Below, in pieces: positions 35,327 through 43,549 of a stretch of DNA of 64,000 bases. The DNA lies in NCBI RefSeq assembly GCF_023822045.1, contig NZ_CP084712.1, positions 2,108,001 to 2,172,000 on the forward strand, written 5' to 3'. The stretch is from Sphingopyxis sp. USTB-05. Its GTDB lineage: Bacteria > Pseudomonadota > Alphaproteobacteria > Sphingomonadales > Sphingomonadaceae. The position numbers were made by a program, and so were the translations under genes. The notes beneath the pieces were generated by a model, which was not told where the DNA came from, ran no database searches, and was given only the letters and a program-made list of their open reading frames with translations. The first letter of the stretch is position 1, and each line of letters starts with the position of its first letter.

Positions 35327-36022
35327 TCAATCTTCGCCCAAAATCCAGTCGACCCCGGCGGAGACATGTATCCGCGTCGTGTCATAGATCGGCAGGAGAT
35401 TGGCGTCGGTGTCAACCAGCATCACCAATTCGGTGCACGCCAGCACGATTGCCTGGATATCCTGCTTTGCGATGTCGGTGATAAAGGTCTTCATCGTGCG
35501 GCGCGAACTTTCGTTCACCTTGCCGAGCATCAACTCTTCATAGATGATCCGGTCGATCTCGTCGGCGCGGCTCGCGTCATAGGGCGCGAGCGTCAGTCCG
35601 TGGCGGACGAGGCGCTGGCGGAACCAGGGTTCGGTCATCACGTTGCGCGTGCCGATCACCGCCGCCGCCTTGATCCCGTCGGCCTTCATCTTCTCGCCGG
35701 TTTCGTCGACGATATGCAGGATCGGGATCGAGATCGCCGCAGCGACATCCTCGGCCACCTTGTGCATCGAATTGGCCGCGATCATCAGCGCGGTCGCACC
35801 CGCCGCTTCGAGCCGCTGTGCCGAGGCGATCAGCACGTCTTTGGCATGCGCCCATTGCTCCGGCGTCGTGATGCGCGACAGCTCGCAATAGTTGAGGCTT
35901 TCCATCAGGATCGGTGCCGAACAGGCGGTGCCGAGGCGCTTTTGCACGCCCTTGTTGAGATGGCGGTAATAAAGCTCGGTCGATGCCCAGCTCATTCCCC
36001 CGATCAGGCCGATTTTGCGCAT
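35327..36022 (-). CDS. Aspartate/glutamate racemase family protein with one catalytic cysteine missing
   Basis: 231 residues. The fold is that of the YgeA/RacD group: IGLIGGMSWASTELYYRHLN at the start, then IVDETGEKMKADGIK, ending in DTTRIHVSAGVDW. These enzymes use two cysteines. The second is present (ACTELVML), but the first, which in YgeA lies before NTMHK, is alanine (IAANSMHK). It may therefore be a one-directional isomerase, a lyase-like enzyme, or inactive. A REP-type repeat lies upstream. Confidence 0.85.
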   Translation of the reverse strand: MRKIGLIGGMSWASTELYYRHLNKGVQKRLGTACSAPILMESLNYCELSRITTPEQWAHAKDVLIASAQRLEAAGATALMIAANSMHKVAEDVAAAISIPILHIVDETGEKMKADGIKAAAVIGTRNVMTEPWFRQRLVRHGLTLAPYDASRADEIDRIIYEELMLGKVNESSRRTMKTFITDIAKQDIQAIVLACTELVMLVDTDANLLPIYDTTRIHVSAGVDWILGED

Positions 36023-36044
36023 TTCATCTCCAGAAAAACAGAAA

Positions 36045-36129
36045 TCCGTTCGCCCTGAGCTTGTCGAAGGGCCGTTCTTTCATCCGGTAGAGGAAAAAAC
36101 AGTGCCTCGACAAGCTCAGCACGAACGGA
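36045..36129. repeat. REP-like inverted repeat
   Basis: Arms 36045-36070 and 36105-36129 are reverse complements except for two or three bases (core GACAAGCTCAG). This core is a widely dispersed intergenic repeat of proteobacteria. It fills most of the 128 bases between the racemase start and the pntB stop. Confidence 0.8.
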
Positions 36130-36150
36130 GTTTTGATCGGGTCGTCGGAT

Positions 36151-37638
36151 TTAGTGCCCGCTACCGCTCAACGCCTTAACGATATCGTCGGCCATCTTCT
36201 TCGCATCGCCGAGCAGCATCATCGTCTGGTCCATGTAAAAGACGTCGTTGTCGACGCCGGCGTAGCCGACCCCGCCCATCGAGCGCTTCACGAACAGCAC
36301 CGTCTTCGCCTTTTCGACGTCGAGCACGGGCATGCCGTAAATCGGCGAGGTCTTGTCGGTCTTTGCCGCCGGGTTGGTCACGTCGTTTGCACCAATGACG
36401 AAGGCGACGTCGCACTGCGCGAATTCGCCGTTGATGTCCTCAAGCTCGAACACCTCGTCATAGGGAACGTTGGCTTCCGCGAGCAGCACGTTCATATGGC
36501 CGGGCATGCGTCCCGCGACCGGGTGGATCGCATATTTGACGTTCACGCCTTCCTTTTTCAGCTGGTCGGCCATTTCGCGGAGCGCATGCTGCGCCTGTGC
36601 GACCGCCATGCCGTAGCCGGGGACGATGATGACATTTTCGGCCTGGCTCATCAGGAAGGCGGCGTCTTCGGCGCTGCCCGGCTTCCACGGGCGCTGTTCC
36701 TTCGAACCGCCCGCGCCACCGCCCGAATCGTCGGCACCAAAGCCGCCCGCGATCACGCTGATGAAACTGCGGTTCATCGCGCGGCACATGATGTACGACA
36801 GGATCGCACCCGATGAGCCGACGAGCGCACCGGTGATGATCATCGCGGTGTTGCCGAGCGTGAAGCCCATCGCCGCCGCGGCCCAGCCCGAATAGCTGTT
36901 GAGCATCGACACGACGACCGGCATGTCGGCACCGCCGATCGGGATGATCAGCAGGAAGCCGATCGCGAAGCTGAGGCCGGTGATCGTCCAGAACACCCAC
37001 GGCGACTGGTCCTGCGTGAAATAAGCCGTCAGCGCGACGATCGCGGCGAGTGTGCCGAGGTTGATGATGTGCCGCCCGGGCAGCATGATCGGCGAACCCG
37101 ACATATTGCCGTTGAGCTTGAGGAAGGCGATGACCGATCCCGAGAAGGTGATCGCACCGATCGCGATACCCAGCCCCATCTCGACACGGCTCACGACATG
37201 GATCTGTCCCGCGGCATCGGCGATGCCGAATGCGACGGGGTTGAGATAGGCGGCCGCCGCCACCGCGACCGCGGCGAGGCCGACAAGGCTGTGGAACGCC
37301 GCGACAAGCTGCGGCATCGCGGTCATCGCGATCCGCCGCGCCATCACGATGCCGATGACGGCACCGATGCCGATCGCAACGAGGATTTCGACCAGCCCGA
37401 CCGTATCGAGGAGCCCGTCGGCGGTCGCCGGCGCGTGGGTGAGCAGCGTGGTCACGACCGCGATCAGCATGCCCGCCATCCCGAAGCGGTTACCGGCCTG
37501 CGCCGTTGCCGGGCTCGACAGCCCGCGCAGCGCTAAAATGAACAGGACGCCCGCTACCAGATAAGCGACGGCCGCCCAGGGATTGACCGCGAGGCCATGG
37601 CCGCCGGTCGCGGCGGAAAGGATCGACTGAAATTCCAT
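36151..37638 (-). CDS. pntB: NAD(P) transhydrogenase subunit beta
   Basis: 495 residues from the ATG at 37638 (AAGGAG seven bases upstream). PntB contains the proton channel and the NADP(H)-binding domain III of the inner-membrane transhydrogenase. About nine membrane segments are followed, then the NADP domain with VIIVPGYGMAVAQAQHALREM, HPVAGRMPGHMNVLLAEA and FVIGANDVTNPAA. It follows pntA2 with one base between. Confidence 0.96.
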   Translation of the reverse strand: MEFQSILSAATGGHGLAVNPWAAVAYLVAGVLFILALRGLSSPATAQAGNRFGMAGMLIAVVTTLLTHAPATADGLLDTVGLVEILVAIGIGAVIGIVMARRIAMTAMPQLVAAFHSLVGLAAVAVAAAAYLNPVAFGIADAAGQIHVVSRVEMGLGIAIGAITFSGSVIAFLKLNGNMSGSPIMLPGRHIINLGTLAAIVALTAYFTQDQSPWVFWTITGLSFAIGFLLIIPIGGADMPVVVSMLNSYSGWAAAAMGFTLGNTAMIITGALVGSSGAILSYIMCRAMNRSFISVIAGGFGADDSGGGAGGSKEQRPWKPGSAEDAAFLMSQAENVIIVPGYGMAVAQAQHALREMADQLKKEGVNVKYAIHPVAGRMPGHMNVLLAEANVPYDEVFELEDINGEFAQCDVAFVIGANDVTNPAAKTDKTSPIYGMPVLDVEKAKTVLFVKRSMGGVGYAGVDNDVFYMDQTMMLLGDAKKMADDIVKALSGSGH

Positions 37639-37639
37639 C

Positions 37640-37921
37640 TCAGCGCTCCTTCTTCTTGTACATCGCGAGCATGCGTGCGGTAACTGCGAAGCCGCCAAAG
37701 ATGTTGATGCTCGCCATTACCACGGCAGCGAGGCCGAGCCATTTCGACGACGCCGAGCCAGCGGCGGCGCTGGCGATCAATGCGCCGACGATGATCACCG
37801 ACGAAATGGCGTTGGTGACGCTCATCAGCGGCGTGTGCAGCGCCGGGGTCACCGACCAGACGACGAAATAGCCGACAAAGCAGGCCAGTACGAAAATCGA
37901 AAAAATCGCGATAAAATCCAC
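37640..37921 (-). CDS. pntA2: NAD(P) transhydrogenase subunit alpha part 2
   Basis: 93 residues from a GTG at 37921 with AGGGGAG seven bases upstream. It is the membrane part of the split alpha subunit: three helices with [19 protein letters not shown]. Paired with pntB. The NAD-binding part, pntA1, lies 1.9 kb away with two terminators in between. Confidence 0.94.
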   Translation of the reverse strand: MDFIAIFSIFVLACFVGYFVVWSVTPALHTPLMSVTNAISSVIIVGALIASAAAGSASSKWLGLAAVVMASINIFGGFAVTARMLAMYKKKER

Positions 37922-37996
37922 GGGCTCGCTCCCCTGCTGATTCCGTTTCGCGCACCTCTTGCCGCGCCCCGCCGGGTGTGTCGACTCCAAAGCACC

Positions 37997-38041
37997 CAAA
38001 AAGAAGCGCCCGCATTCCTCAGCGTGAGAAATGCGGGCGCT
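37997..38041 (-). terminator. Terminator after the fasciclin genes
   Basis: A perfect 12-bp stem (38005-38016 with 38030-38041) is followed on the minus strand by TTCTTTTT. It separates the fasciclin genes from pntA2-pntB. Confidence 0.88.
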
Positions 38042-38086
38042 TTACGACATAAAATATCGCTTCGCCGGTCGGCCCGGCATCGTTTT

Positions 38087-38686
38087 TTACATCTTTGGAA
38101 CGAGCACCGCGTCGATGACATGAACGACGCCGTTCGACTGACCGACATCGGCCTGCGTTACCGTCGCCTTGTCTCCGTTCGCACTGGTCAGCAGGATCGT
38201 GTTACCGCTCTTCGCCGCGATCAGGTCCTGCCCGTCGACGGTCTTGAGCACCGCCTTACCGCCACCTTCGGCGATCTTCGCGGCAAGGTCGGCGGCGGTC
38301 AGCTTGCCGGGAACGACATGATATTTGAGCACGCCCGCCAGCACGTCCTTCTGCGCCGGTCGCATCCAGCCGTCGCGCGTGACCGGCGGGACCTGCGCAA
38401 AAGCCGCATCGGTGGGCGCGAACAGGGTGAACGGCCCCGCGCCCGAAAGCGTCTCGGCAAGCCCGGCCTGCGTCACCGCCGCCGCCAGCGATTTGTGATC
38501 GGGCGAGGCCGCAAGATTTGCCGCGATCGTGCCGCTCGCCACCATTTGCGATGCGCCCGCGGCGGGCACGGGGGTGGTTTCGCTGTTAGCAGCTTTCGTC
38601 GTTTCCGTCGGTGTTTCGTTCTTGCCACCGCAGCCCGACAGCACGAGCGCGGCCGCTGCGGCCGTCAAGATCAGATGAGTTTTCAT
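38087..38686 (-). CDS. Fasciclin-domain lipoprotein
   Basis: 199 residues. The N-terminus ends in a lipobox LSGC (residues about 16-19). One fasciclin (FAS1) domain follows, with the H1 motif FTLFAPTDAAFAQVPP and the H2 ending GVVHVIDAVLVP. FAS1 domains mediate adhesion or extracellular binding. The linker before the domain is rich in Ala and Thr. It follows another fasciclin gene by 40 bases. Confidence 0.92.
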   Translation of the reverse strand: MKTHLILTAAAAALVLSGCGGKNETPTETTKAANSETTPVPAAGASQMVASGTIAANLAASPDHKSLAAAVTQAGLAETLSGAGPFTLFAPTDAAFAQVPPVTRDGWMRPAQKDVLAGVLKYHVVPGKLTAADLAAKIAEGGGKAVLKTVDGQDLIAAKSGNTILLTSANGDKATVTQADVGQSNGVVHVIDAVLVPKM

Positions 38687-38726
38687 ATTCTTACCCTTCG
38701 CATAACGGACGCAGCGGCCCGAATCG

Positions 38727-39329
38727 TCAGCCGAAGGTGGGCATCAACACGCCATTGATGACATGAATGTTACCGTTCGACTGTTCGACATCGGCCTGCG
38801 TGATGAAGCCGCTGCTGCCCTGCGTTCCGTCAACCTTGATGTTGCCCTGCACCTCTGTGAAGGTCAGCGTCTCGCCCTCGACAGTCGCAAGCGTCGCCTT
38901 GCCGCCGCCGGCTTTGATCTTTGCGAACAGATCCTCGGCGGTCACGCGTCCCGGGACGACATGATAGGTCAGCACCTTGGCGAGCGATTCCGTGTTGCCC
39001 GGGTTCATTAGCCAGTCGGTCATCGGCTGCGGCACCGCGGCGAAAGCCTGATCGGTGGGCGCGAAGATGGTGAAGGGCTGGCCCGCAAGCTTTTCCGATA
39101 CGCCCGCGGCGGTCAGCGCGGTTGCCAGCGTCTTGTGATCGGGCTTGGCAGCGATTTCGAGCGCGATACCGGTGGGCTGCGCGGGCGCGGCAGGGGCCGC
39201 TGCTTCGGCGGGGGCAGCAGCATCGGCCGCGACTTCGGCTTCGGCCGGAGCCGGAGTTTCCTGCGCATATGCGGGCGACAGGGTGGCAAGCACGAACAGG
39301 GAAGTGGCGAAAAGCTTCGCAGACGACAT
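38727..39329 (-). CDS. Secreted fasciclin-domain protein
   Basis: 200 residues from the ATG at 39329 (GGAG eight bases upstream). Signal peptide ends AYAQ; then a low-complexity Ala/Pro/Glu linker (EAEVAADAAAPAEAAAPA) and a FAS1 domain with FTIFAPTDQAFAAVPQP and IHVINGVLMPTFG. It is a close paralogue of the downstream lipoprotein: same domain and length, different anchoring. Confidence 0.92.
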   Translation of the reverse strand: MSSAKLFATSLFVLATLSPAYAQETPAPAEAEVAADAAAPAEAAAPAAPAQPTGIALEIAAKPDHKTLATALTAAGVSEKLAGQPFTIFAPTDQAFAAVPQPMTDWLMNPGNTESLAKVLTYHVVPGRVTAEDLFAKIKAGGGKATLATVEGETLTFTEVQGNIKVDGTQGSSGFITQADVEQSNGNIHVINGVLMPTFG

Positions 39330-39403
39330 CAATCATTCTCCAATTGGTTGAGAGTCAGAGTTAGGAAAACCCTGAACGCATAGTAACCAAAGGAAGTTTC
39401 ATG

Positions 39404-39428
39404 AAAAGGCCGAAAACGGCCATTTTTT
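39404..39428. terminator. Bidirectional terminator after the PH-domain gene
   Basis: GGCCG-AAAA-CGGCC stem at 39408-39421 has a T-run on the plus side (39423-39428) and TTTT on the minus side. On the minus strand it ends the coxIV-pntA1-PH transcript. Confidence 0.75.
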
Positions 39429-39437
39429 ACGATTTTA

Positions 39438-39803
39438 TCAGCGACCGACGATCAATTGCGCCATCAACTGCTGAATCTTCTGCGGGTCGCTCTTGCGCGA
39501 AATCTTGACCTCGAGCGGCGTCGCGGCGCCCGAAACCCATACTTTCATATCGGCGTCGAGGTCGAAGGTGCCGGCGGTCTCGAAAGAGAAACGCGTGACC
39601 GAGCGCCAGGGAATGCTCTGGAAATCCTTTTTCGATCCCGTCAGGCCCTGCACATCGACGAAAATGAAGCGCAGGTTCGTGAGCAAGACGGTGTCGCGAA
39701 TGGTCCGGAACGCGGCGAGCACGCGCTCGCCCTCGATCAGCCATGCCTGAAATTCGGCCTGCGCGCCGGCGATGTCGATATCCCCGGCGCTGAACAGTCC
39801 CAT
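39438..39803 (-). CDS. Bacterial PH-domain protein (bPH_1)
   Basis: 121 residues, the usual size of the family. Pattern FRTIRDTVLLTNLRFIFVDVQGLTGSKKDFQSIPW is typical of bPH_1. No signal peptide or membrane segment. It starts 4 bases after pntA1 and is last in that transcript. The role is unknown; many members are stress-associated cytoplasmic proteins. Confidence 0.85.
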   Translation of the reverse strand: MGLFSAGDIDIAGAQAEFQAWLIEGERVLAAFRTIRDTVLLTNLRFIFVDVQGLTGSKKDFQSIPWRSVTRFSFETAGTFDLDADMKVWVSGAATPLEVKISRKSDPQKIQQLMAQLIVGR

Positions 39804-39807
39804 CGCT

Positions 39808-40929
39808 TCAGCCCAGCAGCCGCTCGTTAACGACCTTGCCGCCCTGCGTCAGCCGCACGGCGTTGCCGATTTCCTCGTCGAGCACGGGCTTGCCCGCTTC
39901 CTTGTCCCAGAATGCCGAGAGGAAGTTGAACAGGTTGCGGCTGAACAGCGCGCTGGTATCGGCGGGCATCAGCGCGGCAATATTCCGGGCCCCGATCACG
40001 GTGACCCCGTGGATCTTCTTGGTCTCGCCCGCGACCGAACCTTCGACATTGCCGCCGCTTTCGGCCGCCATGTCGACGACCACGCTGCCGTTGCGCATCG
40101 TAGCAAGCTGCGCGTCCGAAATCAGCCGCGGTGCCGGGCGACCCGGGATCAGCGCGGTGGTGATGACGATGTCCTGCTTGGCGATATGCGACGACACGAG
40201 TTCGGCCTGCGCCGCCTTATATTCGTCCGACATTTCCGTGGCATAGCCGCCGGCGCCTTCGCCCTCGATTCCCGCGACGGTTTCGACGAAGATCGGCTTG
40301 GCGCCAAGGCTGAGAATCTGTTCCTTGGTCGCCGCGCGCACATCGGTCGCGCTGACCTGCGCGCCGAGGCGCCGCGCGGTCGCGATTGCCTGCAGCCCCG
40401 CAACGCCGACACCCATCACGAACGCCTTTGCGGCGCTCACCGTGCCGGCGGCGGTCATCATCATCGGAAAGGCGCGGCCATAGGCGTTGGCCGCGATCAG
40501 CACCGCCTTATAGCCCGCGAGATTCGCCTGGCTTGAGAGAATATCCATCGACTGCGCGCGCGTGATGCGCGGCATGAATTCCATCGCCAGCGCCTCGAGC
40601 CCGAGCTTCGCATAGTCGTCGACACGGGCGCGTTCACCGAACGGATTAAGGCCCGCAGCGAGCCATGCACCGTCGGCAAAACCCGAAAGCCCCTTGGGAT
40701 CCGGCCCCTGCACGGCAAGAATGATGTTCGCGCCCTTCAGCGCATCGGCGCGGGTGCCGACCTTGGCGCCTGCGGCGCTATAATCGGCGTCGGCAATCGA
40801 CGCATGGTCGCCCGCGCCCGATTCAACAGCAACTTCGGCGCCCAGACCAATGAATTTCTTCACGGTTTCGGGGGTCGCGGCGACGCGGGTCTCGCCGGCG
40901 GCGAGCTCCTTCAAGACGGCGATGCGCAT
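39808..40929 (-). CDS. pntA1: NAD(P) transhydrogenase subunit alpha part 1
   Basis: 373 residues. This soluble domain I binds NAD(H). It starts MRIAVLKELAAGETRVAATPETV, has the Rossmann segment GVGVAGLQAIATARRLGA, and resembles alanine dehydrogenase. It is co-oriented with pntA2-pntB but separated from them by the PH and two fasciclin genes. It begins 10 bases after the oxidase subunit IV gene. Confidence 0.95.
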   Translation of the reverse strand: MRIAVLKELAAGETRVAATPETVKKFIGLGAEVAVESGAGDHASIADADYSAAGAKVGTRADALKGANIILAVQGPDPKGLSGFADGAWLAAGLNPFGERARVDDYAKLGLEALAMEFMPRITRAQSMDILSSQANLAGYKAVLIAANAYGRAFPMMMTAAGTVSAAKAFVMGVGVAGLQAIATARRLGAQVSATDVRAATKEQILSLGAKPIFVETVAGIEGEGAGGYATEMSDEYKAAQAELVSSHIAKQDIVITTALIPGRPAPRLISDAQLATMRNGSVVVDMAAESGGNVEGSVAGETKKIHGVTVIGARNIAALMPADTSALFSRNLFNFLSAFWDKEAGKPVLDEEIGNAVRLTQGGKVVNERLLG

Positions 40930-40939
40930 GCCGGTCCGG

Positions 40940-41062
40940 TCAGGACGCGATGAGAAGGACGACGCCGATAACGACGATCGCGGTGATGATCGAGCCGATC
41001 TTGAACAGGCTGATGAAACCCGCGTAGGTTTCTTCGGCTGCCTTCATTTCCTGCTGTGCCAT
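40940..41062 (-). CDS. aa3-type cytochrome c oxidase subunit IV
   Basis: 40 residues, too short for usual ORF cut-offs. The product starts MAQQEMKAAEETYAGFISLF, then has one membrane helix rich in Ile and Val and ends LLIAS. This is the pattern of the alphaproteobacterial COX4_pro_2 family, a single-helix subunit of aa3 oxidase. AGGGGA lies before the ATG. It is placed directly before pntA1, a common arrangement in this class, away from the other oxidase genes. Confidence 0.85.
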   Translation of the reverse strand: MAQQEMKAAEETYAGFISLFKIGSIITAIVVIGVVLLIAS

Positions 41063-41088
41063 CGCTTTTCCCCTTTTACCTTCCGTTC

Positions 41089-41106
41089 CTGTGCGCGAGC
41101 GCACAG
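41089..41106. promoter_or_regulatory. Palindrome in the leader of the oxidase subunit IV gene
   Basis: CTGTGCGC and GCGCACAG are separated by two bases. It lies 27 bases upstream of the start codon and could be a leader hairpin or operator. The TGTGCGC core recurs in the petA leader. Confidence 0.4.
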
Positions 41107-41136
41107 CGCCGCACCCCAGAATCGGTTATCGCGCCG

Positions 41137-41165
41137 GTCTTAGCCACGCACCCCGCCATGCTCAA
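41137..41165 (-). promoter_or_regulatory. Candidate promoter for coxIV-pntA1-PH
   Basis: On the minus strand TTGAGC and TAAGAC are separated by 17 bases, about 75 bases before the start codon. The -10 match is weak. Confidence 0.3.
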
Positions 41166-41303
41166 GTGCGGGTTTGATCGCTGGACATCGCTACGGGAAA
41201 AGACGAATGCCCTTAATCGCCCTTTTACCCCTGTCGGATACACATGCAGCCCTCAGCAGAACAAACCCATAGCAATGTCGGTTCAGGGGGCAGATTCGAA
41301 ACG

Positions 41304-42734
41304 ATGACGAACACGCGCGACACGCGAACGGTCATGATCGTCGACAGCGAGCCTGCCCAGCAGCGCTTCCTCGCCGCCCTCGTTTCGCGGGGCGGCTGGC
41401 GTAGCGTCATCGCACCCGATACCGATACCGCGCTTGCGAAGCTCGGTACCCAGGAAGGTATGGCGCTCGACGCCGTGCTCGTCGACCAGGGTGCGCCGGG
41501 GATGGATATCGCCGAATTTGTCGCCGAGCTGCGCCGCTGGCGCCCCGCCCTGCCGCTCGTCGTGATCACGATGCGCAACGGCGTCGAGGTCGCGGTCAGC
41601 GCGATGCGCGCCGGCGCCAGCGACTTCGTCCAGAAGCCCATCGCACCCGACCGCCTTCTCGAAGCGCTCGACCGCGTCGTGTCGACCAGCGGTCCGCAGG
41701 GCGAACTCCGCCCGCTGACCGAAAAGCTGCGTGCGCCGCTGGCGTTCGAGGAAATCATCGGTTCGAGCCCCAATTTCCGCAGCGCGCTGGCGATCGCCGC
41801 CAAGGCCGCGCGCGCACGCGTGCCGGTGATGATCAACGGCAAGCCCGGCACCGGCAAGGAAGTCTTCGCCCGCGCGATCCACAGCGCCAGCCCGCGTGCG
41901 CGCGGCCAGCTCGTCATGGTCGATTGCTCAGCGGTGTCGCCAGGGCTCATCGGTTCGGGGCTCTTCGGTCACGAACGCGGCGCCTTTCCCGGCGCGTTCG
42001 ATCGGCAGGTCGGGCGCCTCGTTCAGGCCGACGGCGGCAGCATCATCATCGACCATGTCGAGTGTATCCCGCTTGAAACGCAGGCCAAGCTCGTCGAATT
42101 CCTCAACAGCGGCGAAGTCCAGATGATCGGCGGATCGATCCGCCAGAGCGTCGACGTGCGCATCATCGCGACAAGCGCAAGCCCGCTCGACAAGCTGATC
42201 GAGGCCGGCCACTTCCGCGAGGATCTGTTCTACGCGCTGTCGAGCGCGCAATTCACCCTACCCTCGCTCTCTGAGCGCCGCGGCGACGTCGGCCCGCTTG
42301 CACGCCACCTGCTCGCACGCATCGGCGGGCTGCCGGGTATGGCGACGATCGGTGTCACCGACGACGCGCTTCGCCTCCTCGCCGCCTATGCCTGGCCGGG
42401 GAATGTCCGCCAGTTGCAGGATGTGCTGTTCCGCGCTGCGGTCGAGAGCAAGACCGACGTCCTGACCAGCGCCGACTTCCGCGCGATCGAAGCCGCGCTT
42501 GGCGGCGGGGCCAGCAATGACCGCGACGTCGCGATCAACGGCGAGGCGATCGGCGTTACTTTATACCTGCCCGACGGCAATCTGCGTCCGCTCGAGGAAA
42601 TCGAAGCCGACGTAATCCGCCTCGCGATCGGCCATTATCGCGGCCGGATGAGTGAAGTCGCCCGGCGCCTCGGCATCGGCCGCTCGACGCTCTATCGCAA
42701 GCTGAGCGATCTCGGAATCGATACCGCGGCCTGA
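41304..42734 (+). CDS. NtrC-type response regulator with degenerate AAA+ domain
   Basis: 476 residues from the ATG at 41304. Receiver domain (1-125) intact: acidic Asp14, phospho-acceptor Asp61, Lys111. The AAA+ domain (about 150-380) has a Walker A GKPGTGKE, but the sigma-54 contact loop is GAFPGA instead of GAFTGA, Walker B reads IIIDHVE with His in place of Glu, and the arginine-finger segment is FREDLFYAL. A Fis-type helix-turn-helix ends the protein (SEVARRLGIGRSTLYRKL). It is an orphan with no kinase gene beside it. It probably does not activate sigma-54. Confidence 0.88.
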   Translation: MTNTRDTRTVMIVDSEPAQQRFLAALVSRGGWRSVIAPDTDTALAKLGTQEGMALDAVLVDQGAPGMDIAEFVAELRRWRPALPLVVITMRNGVEVAVSAMRAGASDFVQKPIAPDRLLEALDRVVSTSGPQGELRPLTEKLRAPLAFEEIIGSSPNFRSALAIAAKAARARVPVMINGKPGTGKEVFARAIHSASPRARGQLVMVDCSAVSPGLIGSGLFGHERGAFPGAFDRQVGRLVQADGGSIIIDHVECIPLETQAKLVEFLNSGEVQMIGGSIRQSVDVRIIATSASPLDKLIEAGHFREDLFYALSSAQFTLPSLSERRGDVGPLARHLLARIGGLPGMATIGVTDDALRLLAAYAWPGNVRQLQDVLFRAAVESKTDVLTSADFRAIEAALGGGASNDRDVAINGEAIGVTLYLPDGNLRPLEEIEADVIRLAIGHYRGRMSEVARRLGIGRSTLYRKLSDLGIDTAA

Positions 42735-42735
42735 A

Positions 42736-43542
42736 CTACCACAGGGGAAGCTGCGCCGCGAAAAAGGGGCGCGGCGTACACAGCGGATGGTCGACATACT
42801 CGTCACCTTCATACCCCTGCTCGAACCGTTCACGCCGATATGAAAAATGCAGACCGCCACCGCCGCGAAAGATCAACAGCGCATGCTGGTTGCGCAGGTG
42901 CGGACTTTCCGTCGCGCGCATAAGGAGCGGCGACAGGTCGAGCACCGTGCGTGCGGGCCGATAGTCCCCGTCCCCGTCACCGATCATGATGCAATAGGGC
43001 TGTCCTACGGCGCGCGCCTCCGCTGCGCGCGCAACGGCTGGCGGCCAGCTCAAAATATTGACCATTCCGACGATAATCGTGGCGCCGACAGGGATAAGGA
43101 CCCAGCGACCGCGCACCGATCGCCATGCAAGCGTCAGCAGGAACAGCGAGACCGCCGCGCCGATGATCAACAATGTCCAACCACCGACCCAGCGCGCGAT
43201 GGGCGATGCGAACTGCCAACCCGACCATCCGGTAAGGACGATGGCAAGCCCCGCCCTGAAGGGGCGATAGTCGATCAGATCGAGACGGAATTTCCGTGAG
43301 ACGATCAGGTCGATCAGGGCGCGAAGGCCATAGGCCGCCAGCCAGAGCAGCATCGCGCCCATTACAATCATCTGGCCCCACCGTCCCCAGTCGTTGTCCA
43401 TACTCATCGGGCGGCCGAGCTCCCAGGAAAGCCAACCGACCGCCAAAACGAATACGCCGAGCACCCACCCATAAATCTTTCGCGGCGCCAAAAGCAGGAA
43501 GAGCGGCAGCCCCAGAAACAGGAGCTGAAACAACGCCGCCAT
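42736..43542 (-). CDS. Hypothetical membrane protein with periplasmic or cytoplasmic tail
   Basis: 268 residues. Five to six membrane helices occupy residues 1-160; a soluble C-terminal part follows, with IMIGDGDGDYRPARTVLDLSPLLMR and LLIFRGGGGLHFSYRRERF. I do not recognise it. It begins 7 bases after folP and is probably cotranscribed with ccrM-folP. It meets the NtrC-like gene tail to tail with one base between. Confidence 0.7.
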   Translation of the reverse strand: MAALFQLLFLGLPLFLLLAPRKIYGWVLGVFVLAVGWLSWELGRPMSMDNDWGRWGQMIVMGAMLLWLAAYGLRALIDLIVSRKFRLDLIDYRPFRAGLAIVLTGWSGWQFASPIARWVGGWTLLIIGAAVSLFLLTLAWRSVRGRWVLIPVGATIIVGMVNILSWPPAVARAAEARAVGQPYCIMIGDGDGDYRPARTVLDLSPLLMRATESPHLRNQHALLIFRGGGGLHFSYRRERFEQGYEGDEYVDHPLCTPRPFFAAQLPLW

Positions 43543-43549
43543 CTTTATG

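Noticed and set aside
36045..36129. Inverted repeat as terminator of pntB or the racemase-like gene
   Set aside because: No T-run, lies upstream of the racemase start on the same strand, and its core is a known dispersed repeat type.
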